This document shows, in pieces, positions 59,554-64,000 of a DNA stretch of 64,000 bases (positions are counted from its first letter, which is position 1; each line of letters begins with the position of its first letter). Source of the stretch: JADGOV01 sp963814355. Its GTDB lineage: Bacteria; Actinomycetota; Actinomycetes; JADGOV01. The stretch covers positions 124,001 to 188,000 of the forward strand of contig CAWFCZ010000018.1 in NCBI GenBank assembly GCA_963814355.1, read 5' to 3'. Under the pieces are notes generated by a model that had not been told where the DNA came from, did no database searches, and saw only the letters and a program-made list of their open reading frames with translations. A program made the position numbers and the translations under genes.

Positions 59554-62500
59554 ATGATCTCCCCGCTTCCCGCCCGGGTGGACCTGCCCGCGCTCGAACG
59601 CGAGGTGCTGGACCGCTGGGAACGCACCGACGTGTTCGGGCGTTCCCTGGCCCGGACCGCCGGCGGCCCGCAATGGGTCTTCTACGAGGGACCGCCGACG
59701 GCGAACGGCAAGCCCGGCGCGCACCACACCGAGGCCCGGGCGGTCAAGGACATCTACTGCCGCTACAAGACCATGCAGGGTTACTCCGTGCCCCGGCGGG
59801 CCGGTTGGGACTGCCACGGCCTGCCGGTGGAGTTGGCGGTGGAGAAGGAACTCGGCTTCACCGGCAAGGCCGACATCGAGGCGTACGGGGTGGCCGAGTT
59901 CAACGCCCGCTGCCGGGAGTCCGTGCTCCGCCACGTCGCCGAGTTCGAGCGGATGACGTCCCGGCTCGGGTACTGGTGCGACCTGGCGCACGCCTACCGG
60001 ACGATGGACCCGCACTACATCGAGTCGGTCTGGTGGTCGCTGAAGGTCATCTACGACAAGGGCCTGCTGGTGGCAGACCATCGGGTGTCGCCGTACTGCC
60101 CGCGCTGCGGCACCGGCCTGTCCGATCATGAGGTGGCGCAGGGTTACCTTACGGTGACCGACCCCAGTGTGTACGTCCGGTTTCCGGTCACCAGTGGCCG
60201 GTGGGCCGGTTCGGCGGCGCTGCTGGTGTGGACCACGACACCCTGGACGCTGATCTCCAACACCGCGGTGGCGGTGCACCCCGAGGTCACCTACGTGGCC
60301 GCCCGGGTGAGTTCCGGGGAGACGCTGATCGTCGCCGAGCCGTTGCTGGCCGCGGTCCTCGGCGAAGACGCCGAGGTGCTCGCCCGCTTCCCGGGCACCG
60401 ACCTGGAGCATGTCGGCTACACCCGCCCGTTCGACCTGGTGGACATCCCCGGCGCGCACTACGTCGGGCTGGCGGACTACGTCACGATCACCGACGGCAC
60501 CGGCCTGGTGCACCAGGCCCCGGCCTTCGGCGCCGAGGACCTGGACATGGCCCGGCGTTACGACCTGCCGGTGGTCAACCCGGTCACCCCGGACGGCCAC
60601 TTCTCCGCCGACCTGCCGGGCATCGGCGGGCTGTTCTTCAAGGCCGCCGACCCGGCCATCGTCGCCGACCTCGCCGAACGGGGGTTGCTCTACCGCTCGG
60701 CGGACTACGTGCACAGCTACCCGCACTGCTGGCGCTGCGACACCCCGCTGATCTACTACGCGCTGCCGTCCTGGTACATCCGGACCACGGCGATCAAGGA
60801 CGCGCTGCTGCGCGAGAACGCGGCCACCGACTGGCACCCGCCGGGGGTCAAGACCGGCCGGTACGGCGACTGGCTGGCCAACAACGTGGACTGGGCGCTG
60901 TCCCGCAACCGGTACTGGGGTACCCCGCTGCCAATCTGGCGCTGCCCGGCGGAGCACCTGACCGTCATCGGCTCCCTCGCCGAGCTCTCCGCTCACGCCG
61001 GGCGGGACCTCGCCGACCTGGACCCGCACCGCCCCTTCATCGATGAGATCACCGTGGACTGCCAGACCTGCGGCCAGACCGCGACCCGGGTGCCCGAGGT
61101 GATCGACGTCTGGTACGACGCCGGTGCCATGCCGTTCGCCCAGTGGGGGGCGCCGCACCGCAACCTGGCCGAGTTCGAAGCCGCCTACCCGGCGCAGTTC
61201 ATCGTCGAGGCGCTGGACCAGACCCGGGGCTGGTTCTACACCCTGATGGCGATCGGCACGCTGGTCTTCGACCGCTCGTCCTACGAAACAGTGCTGTGCC
61301 TGGGCCTGATCCTCGACGCCGAGGGTCGGAAGATGTCCAAGCACCTTGGCAACGTGATCGACCCCTTCGACCTTTTCGATCGCCACGGCGCCGACGCGGT
61401 GCGTTGGCTCATGCTGTGCGGCGGCTCACCCTGGTCGGACCGCCGGGTCGGGGACGCCCCGCTCGCCGAGGTCGTCCGTAAGGTGCTGCTGACGTACTGG
61501 AACACTGTGTCGTTCTTCATCCTGTACGCGAACGCGAACGGCTGGACGCCCGGTGCCGCCCCGGTGCCGGAGGTGGCCGCCCGGCCGGCGCTGGATCGCT
61601 GGGCGCTCGGCGAGCTGCACGACACCGTCCGCGAGGTCACGGCGGCGCTGGACTCCTTCGACTCGGCCCGAGCCGGGCGCCGGCTCAGCACGTACATCGA
61701 CGACCTCTCGAACTGGTACGTCCGCCGGTCCCGCCGGCGGTTCTGGGCCGGGGAGCCGGCCGCGCTGGCCACGCTGCACGAGTGCCTGGAGGTGCTGACC
61801 CGGCTGCTGGCGCCGTTCGTTCCGTTCCTCACCGATGCGGTGCACCAGCGGATCGTCAGTGACCTGTGGCCCGACCTGGGCGACTCCGTCCACCTGCGGG
61901 ACTGGCCGAAGGTCGACGGTGCGCTCCTCGACGCCGACCTGGCGGCTTCGATGGCGCTGGTCCGGCGGCTGGTGGAGCTGGGACGCAGCGCCCGGGCCGC
62001 CGCCACGACACCGATCCGTCAACCGCTGCGCCGGGCGCTGGTCGTGGCGCCGGGCTGGGACGCGATGCCCGCCGAGTTGCGGTCGGAGGTGCTGGAGGAG
62101 CTCAATGTGACCGCCGTGGAATCCGGCCGGGTCGAGGTGGACACGGCGGTCAAGCCGAACTACCGCGAGCTGGGCCGGCGCTTCGGTGCCGGCACCAAGG
62201 CGGTGGCCGCCGCGATCACGGCGGCGCCGGCCGCCGCGATCGCGGCCGGGCTGGCCGACGCCGGTGAGGCGACGGTGTCCGTCGACGGCGCCGACGTCAC
62301 GCTCACCGCGGCGGATGTGGTGGTCACCGAGACGCCCCGGCAGGGCTGGGCGGCCGCCTCGGCCGACGGCGAGACGCTCGCCCTGGATCTCACCCTGACT
62401 CCGGAGCTGCGCCGGGCCGGGCGGCTGCGCGAGGTCGTACGGCTCGTGCAAGACGCCCGGAAGGCGAGCAACCTGGAGGTGGTGGACCGCATCGAGCTGT

Positions 62501-62673
62501 GGTGGCAGGCGTCGGACCCGCAGACCGAGCAGGCGCTGCGGGACGGCAGCGAAGCGCTGGGCGCGGAGGTGCTCGCGGTGTCGGTCACCGAGGGGGAACC
62601 GCTGGCCGACCTGGTCCCCCATCTGGCGGAGAATGCGGGTGTGCGGTTCTGGCTGCGGGCGGTCGGCGGCTGA
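59554..62673 (+). CDS. ileS: Isoleucyl-tRNA synthetase
   Basis: 1039 residues. Class I signature as PTANGKPGAHHTEAR (HIGH-type) near residue 50 and KMSKHLGN at about 593; WDCHGLPVELAVEKELG, editing domain with LVWTTTPWTLISNTAV and TGLVHQAPAFGAED, and anticodon-binding domain at the C-terminus. It resembles the longer, eukaryote-like (mupirocin-tolerant) IleS class. ATG at 59554 follows GGAAGG by 10 nt; the frame upstream to 59494 runs through the T-box and is not coding. Confidence 0.97.
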   Translation: MISPLPARVDLPALEREVLDRWERTDVFGRSLARTAGGPQWVFYEGPPTANGKPGAHHTEARAVKDIYCRYKTMQGYSVPRRAGWDCHGLPVELAVEKELGFTGKADIEAYGVAEFNARCRESVLRHVAEFERMTSRLGYWCDLAHAYRTMDPHYIESVWWSLKVIYDKGLLVADHRVSPYCPRCGTGLSDHEVAQGYLTVTDPSVYVRFPVTSGRWAGSAALLVWTTTPWTLISNTAVAVHPEVTYVAARVSSGETLIVAEPLLAAVLGEDAEVLARFPGTDLEHVGYTRPFDLVDIPGAHYVGLADYVTITDGTGLVHQAPAFGAEDLDMARRYDLPVVNPVTPDGHFSADLPGIGGLFFKAADPAIVADLAERGLLYRSADYVHSYPHCWRCDTPLIYYALPSWYIRTTAIKDALLRENAATDWHPPGVKTGRYGDWLANNVDWALSRNRYWGTPLPIWRCPAEHLTVIGSLAELSAHAGRDLADLDPHRPFIDEITVDCQTCGQTATRVPEVIDVWYDAGAMPFAQWGAPHRNLAEFEAAYPAQFIVEALDQTRGWFYTLMAIGTLVFDRSSYETVLCLGLILDAEGRKMSKHLGNVIDPFDLFDRHGADAVRWLMLCGGSPWSDRRVGDAPLAEVVRKVLLTYWNTVSFFILYANANGWTPGAAPVPEVAARPALDRWALGELHDTVREVTAALDSFDSARAGRRLSTYIDDLSNWYVRRSRRRFWAGEPAALATLHECLEVLTRLLAPFVPFLTDAVHQRIVSDLWPDLGDSVHLRDWPKVDGALLDADLAASMALVRRLVELGRSARAAATTPIRQPLRRALVVAPGWDAMPAELRSEVLEELNVTAVESGRVEVDTAVKPNYRELGRRFGAGTKAVAAAITAAPAAAIAAGLADAGEATVSVDGADVTLTAADVVVTETPRQGWAAASADGETLALDLTLTPELRRAGRLREVVRLVQDARKASNLEVVDRIELWWQASDPQTEQALRDGSEALGAEVLAVSVTEGEPLADLVPHLAENAGVRFWLRAVGG

Positions 62674-62679
62674 AGCCGG

Positions 62680-62964
62680 TCAGAGACTGGCGGCCACGCT
62701 GCGCAGGATGTTGACCAGGATGAACAGCACGAGGAAGGCGAGGTCCAGGGCGACCCCGCCGATCCGCAGCGGCGGGATGACGCGCCGCAGCAGCCGAAGC
62801 GGGGGGTCGGTGATGGTGTAGGTGATCTCGAGGACCACCGTCATGAAGCCGGTGGGCCGGTAGCTGCGGGACAGTTGGAAGACCCACTCCATGATCAAAC
62901 GAAAGACCAGAAAGAGCAGGAACACCAGCAGGACGTCGCTGAGCACGGTCCCGACTGGCGACAC
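62680..62964 (-). CDS. YggT/YlmG (SepG) family membrane protein
   Basis: 94 residues with two membrane segments (about 5-25 and 68-92). LFRLIMEWVFQLSRSYRPTG and ITDPPLRLLRRVIPPLRIGGVALDLAFLV are the YGGT family motifs. Encoded in the ftsZ-sepF division cluster and linked to nucleoid and septum placement (SepG in Streptomyces). GTG start with AGGAGCAAC. It ends 6 bp from the ileS stop; the divIVA gene usual at this place is absent. Confidence 0.92.
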   Translation of the reverse strand: MSPVGTVLSDVLLVFLLFLVFRLIMEWVFQLSRSYRPTGFMTVVLEITYTITDPPLRLLRRVIPPLRIGGVALDLAFLVLFILVNILRSVAASL

Positions 62965-63025
62965 GTTGCTCCTACTCCCTCACAGACCCGGTTCCCGTGC
63001 GCGGCTGCCACCGCTGAGTTCGAGC

Positions 63026-63541
63026 CTAGCTCTGGTTGAAGAAGCCACCCTCGGCGATGCGCTGCTTGTCCTCGGCGGTGATCTGCACGTTGGCCGGTGA
63101 GAGCAGGAAGACCTTGGCGGTCACCCGCTCGATGCTGCCGCGGAGGCCGAAGATCAGACCCGCGGCGAAGTCGACCAGCCGCTTAGCGTCCGAGTCGTCC
63201 ATCTCCGACAGATTCATGATCACCGGAGTGCCCTCGCGGAAGTGCTCCCCGATGGTCCGGGCCTCGTTGTAGGTCCGCGGATGCAGCGTCGTGATCCGCT
63301 GGGCCGGGCGGGCCGCCTTCACCGGCTCCGCGGTACGCACAGCCGTGGCCACCCCGGCCGCACTGCGCGGCTCGTCCATCCGTCGGACGCTGCCACCACG
63401 GACCGGCGCGGGGGCCCGCTCCTCGGCCGCTGCCCGGCTACGGTCCGGTTCGTCGGCCTCCTCGCCTTCGAGGTCGTAGCGCTCGTCCTCGTCCTCGACG
63501 AGTCCGAGGTATACCGCCATCTTCCGCATCGCGCCGGGCAT
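63026..63541 (-). CDS. sepF: Cell division protein SepF
   Basis: 171 residues. Start MPGAMRKMAVYLGLVEDEDERYD contains the N-terminal membrane-targeting helix, then a Pro/Arg/Ala linker, and the SepF core with ITTLHPRTYNEARTIGEHFREG, VIMNLSEMDDSDAKRLVDFAAGL and FLLSPANVQI. It tethers FtsZ to the membrane at the septum. Co-directional with yggT, 61 bp away. Confidence 0.95.
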   Translation of the reverse strand: MPGAMRKMAVYLGLVEDEDERYDLEGEEADEPDRSRAAAEERAPAPVRGGSVRRMDEPRSAAGVATAVRTAEPVKAARPAQRITTLHPRTYNEARTIGEHFREGTPVIMNLSEMDDSDAKRLVDFAAGLIFGLRGSIERVTAKVFLLSPANVQITAEDKQRIAEGGFFNQS

Positions 63542-63655
63542 GCTCGCTGGTCCTCCGGCTTCTCGGTGCTGGGCTGGGTGAGTTTGCTGCTGCTGGGTTT
63601 GCGGCTGCTGGGTGAAAATGCTCGGGTCAGGGATCGCCGGGCGGGAAACCCGACC

Positions 63656-64000
63656 TTATCGCAGGAGCATAGGCGGGCGGCCGCCGAAGATGGCGGTTCC
63701 GACACGCACATGGGTGGCACCGGCCGCAATCGCCGCGGCCAGGTCACCACTCATGCCGGCCGAGATGATCCCGGCGTCAGGATGGCTGCGCCGCAGGGTC
63801 TCGGCGATTCTGCGCAGCCGCCCGAACGCGGCCGCCAGGTCGGCTCCGAGCGGGGCGACGGCCATCACGCCGCCCAGTCGCAGCGCCGGCGCGGCGGCGA
63901 TCAGCTCGGCCAGCGCCGGCACGGCATCCGGGGACGCTCCGCCACGCCGCGCGGTGCGGTCACTGTGAGGGGTGCCGAGGTCGACCTGCACCAGCCCGAC
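63656..64000 (-). CDS. YggS-family PLP homeostasis protein, C-terminal part
   Basis: Open to the window edge; 114 residues of the C-terminal half. GVMAVAPLGADLAAAFGRLRRI, IISAGMSGDLAAAIAAGATHVRVGTAIFGGRPP are the PLPBP/YggS motifs (SxGMSxD and RxGxxIFG, binding PLP phosphate). The PLP-binding lysine near the N-terminus lies outside the window. It controls free PLP levels. First of the yggS-sepF-yggT run. Confidence 0.93.
   Translation of the reverse strand, partial: VGLVQVDLGTPHSDRTARRGGASPDAVPALAELIAAAPALRLGGVMAVAPLGADLAAAFGRLRRIAETLRRSHPDAGIISAGMSGDLAAAIAAGATHVRVGTAIFGGRPPMLLR

Noticed and set aside
58633..61386. 917-codon frame that includes lspA
   Set aside because: Upstream part is antisense to ileS and its T-box; lspA begins at 59211.

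Overview
The window is a GC-rich, gene-dense chromosomal segment of a filamentous-type actinobacterium (Actinomycetota). Gene content and order resemble Micromonosporales/Streptomycetales. Supporting points are DUF3710, DUF3093, DUF4193, DUF4235, SepH and SepF families, a bifunctional PriA in the his operon, a primary sigma factor beside SuhB-type phosphatase and DUF4193 genes, and -10 boxes of the form TANNNT. I see no phage, plasmid, CRISPR array, insertion sequence or tRNA/rRNA gene. It looks like core chromosome, with a few accessory insertions and decayed genes.

Layout. 1-8.2 kb: 3' end of a fatty-acid oxidation protein, a two-component system (response regulator, then kinase), and divergently a LolA-like envelope protein coupled to an ABC-2 exporter, then a hypothetical gene and an APC permease. 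8.4-15 kb: dxs, then a xylose-type sugar ABC transporter with its ROK repressor. 15-19.6 kb: hypothetical gene, hemerythrin-like protein, TRAM-type RNA methyltransferase, large APC permease. 19.7-25.5 kb: two TrkA-type K+ regulatory proteins, OB-fold protein, DUF3710, dut, thioesterase, DUF3093, DUF4235, DUF4193. This block through the sigma factor and inositol phosphatase (36-37 kb) matches the mycobacterial Rv2680-Rv2703 neighbourhood as I remember it. 25.9-28.9 kb: a tightly coupled four-gene cassette (acyl-CoA-dehydrogenase-like, PIG-L deacetylase, NodS-like methyltransferase, family 2 glycosyltransferase). It interrupts that conserved block and is the best candidate here for an undescribed system. 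29-34.5 kb: DUF1918, DoxX, PhoD, SepH, phosphoribosyltransferase, DUF72, DUF7455. 34.7-37.9 kb: sigA, inositol phosphatase, histidine phosphatase. 38-44 kb: secreted S53 peptidase, lipoprotein, ABC ATPase, two hypotheticals, aminopeptidase P.

44-64 kb is the classical his-dnaE-lspA-ileS-division region, read mostly leftward: hisD-hisC-hisB-small membrane protein-hisH-priA-truncated ridA-hisF, LON-domain protein, amidohydrolase, DUF6308, dnaE, a wrecked S53 peptidase pseudogene with an intact terminator, a zinc-ribbon methyltransferase, rluA-family gene, lspA, a T-box leader controlling ileS, then yggT, sepF and the 3' part of yggS. As I recall the Streptomyces order, divIVA sits between yggT and ileS and a dksA/traR gene beside lspA; both are missing here.

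How it fits together: histidine synthesis is one coupled operon with a small membrane protein and a RidA relic embedded. IleS expression is tied to uncharged tRNA-Ile by the T-box. Many genes have a -10 box 6-8 nt before the start codon, implying leaderless mRNAs. That pattern resolves several start-codon choices, for example the thioesterase, the zinc-ribbon methyltransferase and the 40 kb ABC ATPase.
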